This document shows positions 1 to 8,605 of a DNA stretch of 64,000 bases, in pieces. The translations under genes and the position numbers were made by a program. The DNA lies in NCBI RefSeq assembly GCF_002896875.1, contig NZ_CP023278.1:1178001-1242000 (forward strand). Reading direction: 5' to 3'. Below the pieces are notes generated by a model. The model ran no database searches and was not told the DNA's origin. It saw only the letters and a list, made by a program, of their open reading frames with translations. The DNA comes from Nostoc sp. CENA543 (GTDB lineage: Bacteria; Cyanobacteriota; Cyanobacteriia; Cyanobacteriales; Nostocaceae). The first letter of the stretch is position 1. Each line of letters begins with the position of its first letter.

Positions 1-1
1 C

Positions 2-259
2 GTTTCTACCAATCAAGACACTTTTGCGGTTTTACAATGGTATGCTTTACCGCGTAGTGGATATTACACTCCATTTCGTTGGTTTTTAGCAGATCAGTTA
101 GCACAATGGCAAAAGCAGCGTCAACCTTGGGTTGCTGTCAGTATTCTTGTGCCTATGGAACCTTTAGGCCAGGTGGAAACTACTTGGCCTTTAGCACAGT
201 CTATTGGTGAAACAGTACAATCTACACTAATGACTGGGGTTTTCAATACTACTAAATAA
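2..259 (+). CDS. Exosortase-associated protein, C-terminal part (partial)
   Basis: The window opens inside a reading frame that gives 85 residues and stops at 257-259; the start lies to the left. The fragment is Trp- and Gln-rich (LQWYALPRSGYYTP, then FRWFLADQLAQWQ) and ends in an amphipathic segment without a membrane anchor. This looks like the soluble EpsI-like partner proteins encoded next to cyanobacterial exosortases, which help sort surface proteins and export polysaccharide. The gene just downstream is a Wza-type exporter in the same orientation, 61 bases away, as expected for such a cluster. The family call is from memory of the cyanoexosortase-associated proteins and cannot be confirmed on the fragment alone. 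Confidence 0.55.
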   Translation, partial: VSTNQDTFAVLQWYALPRSGYYTPFRWFLADQLAQWQKQRQPWVAVSILVPMEPLGQVETTWPLAQSIGETVQSTLMTGVFNTTK

Positions 260-320
260 GTATAGTCACTCCTGGCAATTTCCTCTCGAATCAGTAACGT
301 TCATTTTTCATACCTGTGAT

Positions 321-1652
321 ATGCGTGTATTTAACGCCCTATTTTGTTTAACTTTTCAAGTATGGGTTTTCTTAAATATTTTTCAGCCTGTTTTTGCTCA
401 AGCACCTATACCACCGTCAGAGGAGTTACCAATTAAATTCCCTTCTCCACCACCAGAGAGGGAGACAACACCAGCTAGCAGTAGTAATGAAATTTCACCT
501 CAATTCAATCGTTATTTGTTGGGGCCTGGGGATGTCATTAACGTGACTTTTGAACGTCCTCCTGGCCCCTATCGTTTGGGAAGTGGAGACGTTGTTAGTG
601 TGGTTGTGCAACGCTTTCCAGATTTAAGCTTTCAAGCAGCAATTAATCCAGAAGGTAATATCATTGTTCCACTATTAGAAACAGTGCCACTGCAAGGTTT
701 AACTCTACAGGAGGCACAAGAGAGAATTCGTTCTCTGCTCAATCGTTATGTAATTAATCCTGTTGTAGTTTTATCTTTAGCGTCGGCGCGTCCAGATTTG
801 AGTTTTCAGGCTCAGGTTAGTCCAGAAGGCAATATTGTAGTGCCGCAAGTTGGTACGGTTTCTGTGCAAGGCTTAAGTTTAGAAGAAGCGCAGGAAAAGA
901 TTCGTTTGAGTTTGAGCCGGATTACAGTTGATCCTTTATTGGTAGTATCCTTAGCTACTCCTCGTCCGGTGCAGGTAACGATTAGTGGGGAAGTATTTCG
1001 TCCAGGTATTTATAATGTTTCTGCTGCTTTACCCCGTGTAGCTGATGCTTTGTTATTGGCTGGTGGTTCTAGTATTGCTGCTGACTTGCGTCAAATACAG
1101 GTGCGTCGTCGCCTGACGGATGGTTCAACGATCGCACAAAATATTGATTTATACGGCACATTGCAAAACGATGGTTCATTACCTAGCTTACGTCTGCAAG
1201 ATGGGGATGCGATTATTGTGCCGAAACGAGAAGTTGGTGCAGATGATGGTTATGACCGCCTTTTGGTCTCTCGTTCTTCCCTAGCTACACCACAAATTAG
1301 AGTCAGAGTGTTAAATTATGCAGCTGGGGGAATTGTGACACAAACTCTGCCTAATGGTAGCAACTTTGTAGATGCTTTGGGCGGAATTAACCTAGATACT
1401 GCAAATCTGCGGGATATGGCTTTAATTCGCTTTGACCCAGAACGAGGTAGAGCTGTCACTCAATCATTAGATGCGAAAAAAGCCTTGAGTGGTGATGTTT
1501 CCCAAAATGTGCCACTGCAAGACAATGATGTGATTGTTGTGGGACGCAACCTGATTGGACGTATTACTAACTTCCTTAGCACTATTACTCAGCCATTTTT
1601 CAACGTGCGTTCGTTCCTCAATTTCTTTAATAATTTTGGTGGTGGCAATTAG
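321..1652 (+). CDS. Wza-like polysaccharide export protein (Poly_export/SLBB)
   Basis: 443 residues with an N-terminal signal peptide ending near PVFAQA (residues 24-28), a proline-rich linker (29-60), then Poly_export and SLBB domains. This is the periplasmic/outer-membrane channel family that exports capsule or exopolysaccharide. The Poly_export region is internally duplicated: residues about 100-157 and 158-214 are near copies, each containing PDLSFQA, NPEGNI or SPEGNI, and a LEEAQE-type helix. A short LGPGDV/LGSGDV duplication precedes them (67-72 and 87-92). SLBB-like segments follow at about 217-300 and 325-410. No lipobox Cys is present, unlike E. coli Wza. It forms a likely operon with the kinase-type co-polymerase 170 bases downstream. 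Confidence 0.85.
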   Translation: MRVFNALFCLTFQVWVFLNIFQPVFAQAPIPPSEELPIKFPSPPPERETTPASSSNEISPQFNRYLLGPGDVINVTFERPPGPYRLGSGDVVSVVVQRFPDLSFQAAINPEGNIIVPLLETVPLQGLTLQEAQERIRSLLNRYVINPVVVLSLASARPDLSFQAQVSPEGNIVVPQVGTVSVQGLSLEEAQEKIRLSLSRITVDPLLVVSLATPRPVQVTISGEVFRPGIYNVSAALPRVADALLLAGGSSIAADLRQIQVRRRLTDGSTIAQNIDLYGTLQNDGSLPSLRLQDGDAIIVPKREVGADDGYDRLLVSRSSLATPQIRVRVLNYAAGGIVTQTLPNGSNFVDALGGINLDTANLRDMALIRFDPERGRAVTQSLDAKKALSGDVSQNVPLQDNDVIVVGRNLIGRITNFLSTITQPFFNVRSFLNFFNNFGGGN

Positions 1653-1822
1653 TGAGACATTTTTTAATATGTTTAGTTTGTCAAGACACAATCAAGAATG
1701 TAGCAAAATGAAACACGGGGGTGACTAAAGAATCATTCATCATGAATAATAACTAGTAACTACAATGACAACTAGCGATCGCCGATTCAATTAACTGTCG
1801 TCTGTTTACCTATGTTTCTGTT

Positions 1823-4000
1823 ATGACCCCACCAATTGTTAAGCGTTACATCATTGCTTTTGAAAAATACAAATGGGTTGGACTAGCCAGTTTTGCTTTA
1901 ATTGTGGCGGGGTCAACAGTAGTGGCTATCCAGCCGGAGCCACCGCCAACCTACGTAGCTGACAGCGCATTAACCTATTCCGGCCCGACTGTGTCTTTTT
2001 CGACAACTGGTAGCGAAATTCAAGAACAGGGTAAAGAACTAGATGCAGCTTCCTTGCTCTCAGACCAGCTAATTGAAAGCATCTCGACAACGATGGGTAT
2101 CAAACCTAAAGTTTTGGCTAGTAGCGTAGACCTCAAGTTACCAAAAAGAAATTCTAGAACTGGGAAATTAGAGTCGAATATCATTGAACTTAAGTATCGA
2201 GATACTGACCCTAAACGCGCTCAAGAAGTGGTCAAGGCGTTAATGGATGGAATGATCCAGTACAGTAGCGATGTTAATACAACGCGTTTAAGAGCCATTA
2301 TTGAAAAAGTTAATGAACGTATTCCACAGGCTAAAGGAGAGCTACAAGCAGCTGAACAGAAACTAGAAATATATGACCGCCGGGAACGTCCCGCCATATT
2401 AGCAGCAGAAAACGGCAGTTTATTAAATGCTGTCACCAACAGTCAAAACCAACAACGAGTCATTCAACAAACCATTACTGGGATTGATGCCCAAATTCGT
2501 AGTCTCCAAGAGAAGTTAGGGTTAAATGTTAATCAGGCTTATGTGTCCTCGGCTTTAAGTGCTGACCCGATTCTTCGTGATTTACGGACACAACTTTATC
2601 AAACTGAGTCACAAATAGCTCTGCTGCGTAAGGATCTGCGGCCGGAACATCCGACTATGATCCAGTTAATGCGGCAAAAACAAGCCACTGAGGAGTTACT
2701 GCAACAACGAGCCGCAGAGGTGGTTGGTGGGGACGGCACAGCCGCACCTTTGGCGGGAAATATCACAGGTATTCGCGCTCAAAGTAACCTTGATCCGGCA
2801 AGACAACTGTTGGCAAACCAGATGGTGGCTTTGCAAACCCAACGGGAAACCCTACAACAACAATTAGCACAACAAGTCCGCGAAGAACTGCAACTGCGTC
2901 AGGAGTATTCCCAAATACCTAACAAACAGTTAGAGCGATCGCGCTTAGAACAGGAAGTGGCACTCAAAAAGGCTGTGTTTGATCAAATGCAGGCTAAATT
3001 GACTGATGCTAGAACAGCCGAAGCTGAAACAGTCAGTAGTTTTAGTATTGCCAGAGCCATCACTGTAATAGCTGATGCCAAGAAACCTAAGAGTGTAGTT
3101 TTAACCTTAGCTGTGGGTGGGTTCTTGGGTTTTGTCGTTGGCGGAGGGATTATTTTCTTATTGGGTTCTCTCGAAGGCACATTCCGCACCAGAGAAGATA
3201 TCCGCGACAGTCTCAAACAACGGGAAGTTGCCTTACTGGGAGAAATACCTTTAATGCCTGTGGATGATTTACCACCAGAAGGTATACCCGTAGTGTTATC
3301 TGCTGAGTCTGTATATTTAGAGTTTTATGAAAAGCTACGTAGTAACCTGCGCCGCTTTGGTGGGAAGAACTTGAAAGTAGTATTAATTACTAGCACCAGC
3401 AGCAACGAGGGTAAAACTACTAGTGCTTACAACCTGGGGATTGCGGCAGCGCGCGCAGGAAAGAGAACTTTGATCATTGAAACAGATTTGCGATCGCCTT
3501 CACGCTGTTTATCACTCAGAGTCAACCCAGACCCCGATGCCAATCTAGAACCTCTGCGTTATTACGGCAGCTTAAGCGAATGTATCCGTCTAGTCCCCGA
3601 TGTGGAAAACCTCTACATCATTCCCAGTCCTGGCCCTGTACGCCAATCTGCGGCTGTCTTAGAATCGAGTGAAATCCGGCGGCTGATGGAGGATGTAAGG
3701 GAACGCTACGATTTGGTTATCTTAGACACTCATCCCCTGAGTTTATCTAATGATGCCCTCTTAATTCAACCCTATAGTGATGGCATGGTCTTAGTAGCAA
3801 GACCTAACTACACCCAAGAAAATATGTTAGGTGAAGCAGTTGATCAATTAGTAGAAGCTGAACTGGGTTTAGTAGGAACTATTATCAACGGTGCTGACAT
3901 CACTATTTCCCTACCTCCTTCAGTGGAATCTGTATCTATAGAAGAACCTGAAATTCAAGATGAAGCAACAGAAGTTTCTGTTGGTGCAAATAGTCAATAG
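1823..4000 (+). CDS. Wzc/GumC-type polysaccharide co-polymerase with BY-kinase domain
   Basis: 725 residues. An N-terminal Wzz domain begins with a membrane segment (about 18-36), followed by a long periplasmic coiled-coil part (about 150-410), a second membrane segment (about 424-450) and a cytoplasmic CpsD-like P-loop domain. Walker A is TSTSSNEGKTT with Lys531, Walker A-prime is IIETDLRSP near 550 and Walker B is VILDTHP near 637. Such proteins control chain length of exported polysaccharide and autophosphorylate on C-terminal tyrosines. Here the tail lacks a Tyr cluster, so autophosphorylation of the usual kind is doubtful. The last residues (NSQ-stop) are written by a heptamer repeat. 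It follows the Wza-like exporter and is probably co-transcribed. Confidence 0.85.
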   Translation: MTPPIVKRYIIAFEKYKWVGLASFALIVAGSTVVAIQPEPPPTYVADSALTYSGPTVSFSTTGSEIQEQGKELDAASLLSDQLIESISTTMGIKPKVLASSVDLKLPKRNSRTGKLESNIIELKYRDTDPKRAQEVVKALMDGMIQYSSDVNTTRLRAIIEKVNERIPQAKGELQAAEQKLEIYDRRERPAILAAENGSLLNAVTNSQNQQRVIQQTITGIDAQIRSLQEKLGLNVNQAYVSSALSADPILRDLRTQLYQTESQIALLRKDLRPEHPTMIQLMRQKQATEELLQQRAAEVVGGDGTAAPLAGNITGIRAQSNLDPARQLLANQMVALQTQRETLQQQLAQQVREELQLRQEYSQIPNKQLERSRLEQEVALKKAVFDQMQAKLTDARTAEAETVSSFSIARAITVIADAKKPKSVVLTLAVGGFLGFVVGGGIIFLLGSLEGTFRTREDIRDSLKQREVALLGEIPLMPVDDLPPEGIPVVLSAESVYLEFYEKLRSNLRRFGGKNLKVVLITSTSSNEGKTTSAYNLGIAAARAGKRTLIIETDLRSPSRCLSLRVNPDPDANLEPLRYYGSLSECIRLVPDVENLYIIPSPGPVRQSAAVLESSEIRRLMEDVRERYDLVILDTHPLSLSNDALLIQPYSDGMVLVARPNYTQENMLGEAVDQLVEAELGLVGTIINGADITISLPPSVESVSIEEPEIQDEATEVSVGANSQ

Positions 4001-4042
4001 TCAATAGTCATTAGTCATTAGTCATTAGTCATTAGTCATTAG
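3991..4042. repeat. Heptanucleotide tandem repeat (TAGTCAA/TAGTCAT), STRR-like
   Basis: About seven copies of a 7-base unit, TAGTCAA changing to TAGTCAT. The first copies lie inside the end of the upstream gene and supply its Ser-Gln-stop ending. Similar heptamer arrays are well known in heterocyst-forming cyanobacteria. Confidence 0.9.
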
Positions 4043-4117
4043 GGATTAAAAAAGGCGAAAATAAAAAGTACAAAACTTTTACCTTTTTACTTTTGCCTTT
4101 TACCTTTTGTCTTTTTC

Positions 4118-4792
4118 TCAATAATCACGTTTAAATAGCCCAAATAAAGGTGCGAGAATCATCCCAAACACAAAGCCACCAATGTGCGCCCAGTAAGCAA
4201 CTCCGCCTGTTTCAACACTCATATTGGCCGCAGCTTGTAGGCTAACTAGTCCAGAAATGACATTTTGAACAAAGAAAACCCCAATCAGTATCATGGCTGG
4301 AATGCTGATTGTAGTGACGAAAAAACCTAAGAAAAGCAAAGTTGTTACTCTAGCATGGGGAAAGCGGATGAGATACGCACCTAATACTCCCGAAATTGCA
4401 CCGCTAGCCCCCAAGGACGGGATAGTTGAAGACATCCCAATGAACCACTGACACGCAGCAGCTAAAGCACCACAAGCTAAATAAAAAATGAGGTATTTGA
4501 AATGACCAAGACGGTCTTCAATATTATTACCAAATACCCAAAGAAAAACCATATTAGAAATTAAGTGCCACCACCCCCCGTGTAAAAATTGGGAGGTAAA
4601 TAAAGTTGTCCACTCCCCAGCTAAATTAGTGGTTAATTCTTGTGGGACTACTGCATATTGATTAAAAAAAAGATTCAACTGCTCATTCGACAAACTCAAT
4701 TCATGCAGGAAAATTAGAACGTTCATCCCAATTAAACCGTAAGTAAAATACGGTGTGATGCGGGTGGGGTTGTCGTCGTAGAGTGGAAACAC
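4118..4792 (-). CDS. Rhomboid-family intramembrane serine protease
   Basis: 224 residues with six or seven hydrophobic segments. The catalytic serine is in the GxSG motif (GASG, Ser130) and the partner His is His203 in AHIGGFVFG; the oxyanion-side motif HGGWWHLISN gives His71, His76 and Asn80. Rhomboids cleave transmembrane segments of substrates inside the membrane. The start at 4790-4792 is GTG, chosen because the protein then begins FPLYDDNPT as typical for cyanobacterial members. It stands alone, convergent with the polysaccharide cluster. Its substrate cannot be read from the sequence. Confidence 0.9.
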   Translation of the reverse strand: MFPLYDDNPTRITPYFTYGLIGMNVLIFLHELSLSNEQLNLFFNQYAVVPQELTTNLAGEWTTLFTSQFLHGGWWHLISNMVFLWVFGNNIEDRLGHFKYLIFYLACGALAAACQWFIGMSSTIPSLGASGAISGVLGAYLIRFPHARVTTLLFLGFFVTTISIPAMILIGVFFVQNVISGLVSLQAAANMSVETGGVAYWAHIGGFVFGMILAPLFGLFKRDY

Positions 4793-4929
4793 AGGTGTTT
4801 TTCCTAATGGTTACTAATTGCAATATAACTCGAATTCAGAGCCTATGTATTACCACACTGTCATTAGCGCATTTTCCAGATAAATACACATAGGTGAAAA
4901 TGATTGCAACTCCTACACCACAATTAGGA

Positions 4930-5030
4930 TTAAGTTCGTAGTAAGGACTTTAGTCCTTTTCTGTTCGCGTAGCTTGCTTCTCCAGAGGGGTACACTACAA
5001 ACCTGTCATTATTTACCTTGTTCTACTTAT
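4930..5030. repeat. Dispersed intergenic repeat, copy 1
   Basis: The ends match 51531-51619: both begin TAGTTCGTAGTAAGGACTTT-like (here TAAGTTCGTAG) followed by TAGTCCT, and both end ACTACAAACC followed by a related TTATTT..CTTGTTCTA segment. The middle differs. The right end covers the stop codon of the CyRepA1-like gene (5023-5025). Confidence 0.7.
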
Positions 5031-8000
5031 ACATCACCGAAACAGGAGAACTTACGACTTTTGGTTGTTGCCAATTAGCGAAGTTATCGGTGTGGTTATT
5101 TCCTATTTGTCTGGTGTGAGCTAATATCAATTCATCTCGTTGATGCCAGATTGTAAATATTTGCTCTCTACCATCATTCAGGGTATCTATGTCAATTTGA
5201 TAAAAATCATGGATACGCTGTAATTTCAACCCCAACAAGTTTAACAGCCGACTAAGGATTTTTATCCCTGTGATACTATTTTTCACTCTGGTAAAGTCAA
5301 TACCTAATACTCTTTTGATATGCTTACTGTGTTGAAATACTATATCTTTCAACCAGATTAACTTCGGGTCATCCTCTGTAAATTTGGCATCACTTTCAAG
5401 AAATTGCAACATTCCCAAGGCTCTCATCGCCTCTATTTTCACTGTGTAGGTTTTTAAATCTGGGAGGAAAACTTTGCCATCACCTAATGACAATTGTTGA
5501 TACCATTCTTGTTGGTCTCTAAGATGGAAGTATTCACTTTCATGGGTTAGATAATAGTGAATTAATAATTGAGAATAGTATCCTTGATCATCCTTAATTT
5601 TTAATAATGGGGTGACAGGAATACCGTAGCGTTGTCTGAGATGATATTTTTGAATTTGATAGCGTTCGGCATCAGTTAGAGAATGTTGGGAAGCTAGCTG
5701 CTCATGCTCTACATAATCAATATCTTTAGCATTGGCGACATTAATTGCGGCTGCTAGTTGATTCTCTTGTTTGATTTTTCTAATTTGACGCTTAATTTCT
5801 TTACCTTTTTGGCGTTTTTCTGTCCACTCCTTCTGCACTTTAACAATTTCTAAAACTAATCTTCTACGAGTGGCTAAATCTTGAGGATCAGTTGCTAAGA
5901 AAGCTAACCTTAAATCTCTAACTATATTATTATGAATTGCATTACTTCTGAGTCGGATTTGATGACCATCGTTAGTTAAGCCTTCTTGCATGGCTTGGCG
6001 ATAGAGGCGAAGAGAAGCATTGACTCTGGCTGATAATTTAGCCCAGGTACGCAAATGTACAGGGTCATAAACTAGAGGTAAATCAACATCTATTTTGTGT
6101 AAAGGGCTAAGTAAGGCGAGGTTTTCTTTTTGATTTTCTTGATACCAATTGGACAATAAACGATAGTTGGTACTACCACTACCAATTAAACCAATTCCCC
6201 GTTTAGCACACCAAACAATACGCGGTACATTATCTCTAACTCTAGCTAATGCTTGTCGTGCTTCTGCATCAGGAATTACTCCTTGAAAAATGCCATAGAC
6301 TCTATCAAAATGTTGGACATCAATACTAATACCTGTTCCTAAACTGGGGGTAACAAATACAGTTGCATATTCAGTAATTTTTTGATTGATGGCTGGGACA
6401 AAATCAACAGCCGCATGACCTGGTGTATTAGTTGTTTGGCTATTAATTACTAAAGTTTTAGGAAACTGATAGCGCAGTTTTTCTAAACGTTCTTTGAGAT
6501 AACGCTCAATAGTTTCGCAACTATATCTACCAGCACGGCTATCAGTAGTGACATAACATTTACGCCCTGCTAATAAATCTAACTCTAATTGCTGAATTAA
6601 TGGTATGGGATTAGGAGAATCATAAAATGTCACATCCCAACCACGTTGGGGTTGCCATTGATTAACTAATATCCAGGGTATGATTTTACAGCCTGCTAAA
6701 CTTTGTAAATAATCTAAGGAAACATCTGATAAATCGGCATCTTGGGCAATCACTAAACCGCCAGTTGATAAGACAGTAGCAATTAATTCCTGGAACAATT
6801 TTAAAATTTTGACACGCTTATGTTTGCAAGTGCTGCTATTGAGCAAATGCCATAAAGATTGCTCTACTTCATCTAAAATTATGATGCCACCTTGCCAGTT
6901 TTCTGGGTCAAGCTTCCAAATAGAATCGATACATAAACCTAAAGAATGATTTTGAGGAGATAAATCATCATAATTACTTGCGAGATTTTCATGATTACCT
7001 AATCCCCATTTTATCCCGACTTTTTCACATAGGAATTTGCCTAATTGAATCCGATGAGTGATTAATAATACGGGTTGATTTCTAGTTTTAGCTTGTTGGA
7101 CTACTGTTTGTAATGCAGTAGTTTTACCTGTACCTTTAGCTGATTTGACTCCCACTAGTCCAGAGGTAGGAAAAGCTATTTCGCCTAAGTAGGGACGGTT
7201 GATAGTTAAAGCAGGGGGAATAGTTAGTTCTGTATGGGGTTTAATTTCAGCGAGATAAATTTCTAAATCTAGACTCCGACGATAGGCTTTTTCAAAGGCG
7301 ATCGCACCTTTAGCTATGATCAAATCATCAACGCCTTTTTCTGGCCCCGGCAGGGTAATAACTTTGACGGGACATTTTTGTTCTTGAAATAAACAACCTA
7401 ATTGGGTAATTGCATTGCTAACGGCTGCTACTTTTTGCGGTTGAGTCTCAAAATCAAAACAAATATATACAGTTCGTTGCATCTGTGCAAATACATTTAA
7501 ATCGGGAATCAGTTGACGGTTGATAACTTTGCCAAATTTATCTTTGACAACCCGATAGCCACTAGTAATTCCTGGTACAGCTATGGCTGCATAGCCTTGC
7601 GTTAAGAGGGTGGCGGCTTTTTTGACTCCTTCACAGATGATGATGGGTATTTGATTTTCTAATACCCATTGCCAAAACCCGACGGCTTCACCTTGTTCAT
7701 TGCTGGTGGTATGGCTAGGCATGGCAATATTGTAACGTTGGGAGACTTGCTGCCAAATATTCCCTGTCACCCTCAGACAAAATATCCTGGTAGGTGTGCT
7801 GGGGGGATGTTCGTATTTGATGGTTTTACCATTTTGATTGGTGCGTGGTTGGTTGGGTTTAAAACAACCCCACTCCATTGCTTTCCAATGATGGAGAGGA
7901 TCTAAACCGGAACACCACCAACCACCTGCGGTGACATGACTGTAGCGTTGTAACCAACCACTTGTCACCATTCCTGTGTTCGTGCGGGGGAGATGTTCGG

Positions 8001-8130
8001 AAATTAAGAGATATTCGTAGGCTGCTGCGCCTTGGAGAGACTGGAAATTTAGTTGTGTCAAGTCTAAATCTATACCACTACGCTTGACTAATTCTTCAAG
8101 GTGTTGTGGATGTAAGTCTGGCAGATACAT
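5023..8130 (-). CDS. CyRepA1-like replication protein (DUF3854/TOPRIM plus SF2 helicase-like)
   Basis: 1035 residues resembling the cyanobacterial plasmid replication initiators called CyRepA1. The N-terminal part (about 30-125) is a DUF3854-type region with many Trp residues. A TOPRIM-like core follows: Glu167 in IPIIICEGVKK, then YICFDFE (222-228) and GVDDL (266-270). A P-loop ATPase comes next, with Walker A VKSAKGTGKTT (Lys336) and a DExx-type box ILDEVEQS near 420. The layout suggests primase plus helicase activity at an origin. Surrounding genes look chromosomal, so this may be an integrated plasmid remnant or a domesticated copy. No partition genes or iterons were seen beside it. The C-terminal 250 residues are basic and coiled-coil-like. 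Confidence 0.75.
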   Translation of the reverse strand: MYLPDLHPQHLEELVKRSGIDLDLTQLNFQSLQGAAAYEYLLISEHLPRTNTGMVTSGWLQRYSHVTAGGWWCSGLDPLHHWKAMEWGCFKPNQPRTNQNGKTIKYEHPPSTPTRIFCLRVTGNIWQQVSQRYNIAMPSHTTSNEQGEAVGFWQWVLENQIPIIICEGVKKAATLLTQGYAAIAVPGITSGYRVVKDKFGKVINRQLIPDLNVFAQMQRTVYICFDFETQPQKVAAVSNAITQLGCLFQEQKCPVKVITLPGPEKGVDDLIIAKGAIAFEKAYRRSLDLEIYLAEIKPHTELTIPPALTINRPYLGEIAFPTSGLVGVKSAKGTGKTTALQTVVQQAKTRNQPVLLITHRIQLGKFLCEKVGIKWGLGNHENLASNYDDLSPQNHSLGLCIDSIWKLDPENWQGGIIILDEVEQSLWHLLNSSTCKHKRVKILKLFQELIATVLSTGGLVIAQDADLSDVSLDYLQSLAGCKIIPWILVNQWQPQRGWDVTFYDSPNPIPLIQQLELDLLAGRKCYVTTDSRAGRYSCETIERYLKERLEKLRYQFPKTLVINSQTTNTPGHAAVDFVPAINQKITEYATVFVTPSLGTGISIDVQHFDRVYGIFQGVIPDAEARQALARVRDNVPRIVWCAKRGIGLIGSGSTNYRLLSNWYQENQKENLALLSPLHKIDVDLPLVYDPVHLRTWAKLSARVNASLRLYRQAMQEGLTNDGHQIRLRSNAIHNNIVRDLRLAFLATDPQDLATRRRLVLEIVKVQKEWTEKRQKGKEIKRQIRKIKQENQLAAAINVANAKDIDYVEHEQLASQHSLTDAERYQIQKYHLRQRYGIPVTPLLKIKDDQGYYSQLLIHYYLTHESEYFHLRDQQEWYQQLSLGDGKVFLPDLKTYTVKIEAMRALGMLQFLESDAKFTEDDPKLIWLKDIVFQHSKHIKRVLGIDFTRVKNSITGIKILSRLLNLLGLKLQRIHDFYQIDIDTLNDGREQIFTIWHQRDELILAHTRQIGNNHTDNFANWQQPKVVSSPVSVMYK

Positions 8131-8605
8131 GGGGCAACCGCGAACGGAATAAGGATGGATTTAAAACTTAGCACGCCTTTCTTGTTTTTTCTTAGCGATT
8201 TTTATAAGTATTTGATGCTATTTTTATTACTTCGTTGCCCGAAATACATCGGTGATTCACATACTGAGGCATTTTGTGAGAATGTGGTGCTGAAGTAATA
8301 AGCCTGTATTGTATTAATTATTACTATTAAATTATATTTTTCAGTATTATTACATTGGATATTTGAGTAGCACAAACTTCTAAGCTTTGTCAATCAAAGT
8401 TTGTCAAGATATTTAGATAAGCGATCGCCATTACTATATATATTCTTCAGATACAAGAAAATATATCAATATACTGAGGAAAAATCAGAGAATTCAACAG
8501 GAATTGATATCAGAAAGCTATTTTATTGTCAGTATTATTAAATTAGCTAAGTCATATATCTTACTCAAAAATCAACAGCAAAAATGAGCAACGACAAACG
8601 GTATA
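8131..8605. other. Gene-free interval between divergent genes
   Basis: 475 bases, AT-rich, with one HIP1 site near 8421. It must hold the promoters of the CyRepA1-like gene (minus) and the acylase (plus), but no clear promoter boxes or operators stand out. A 63-codon minus-strand frame at 8202-8393 has no recognisable features. Confidence 0.5.
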
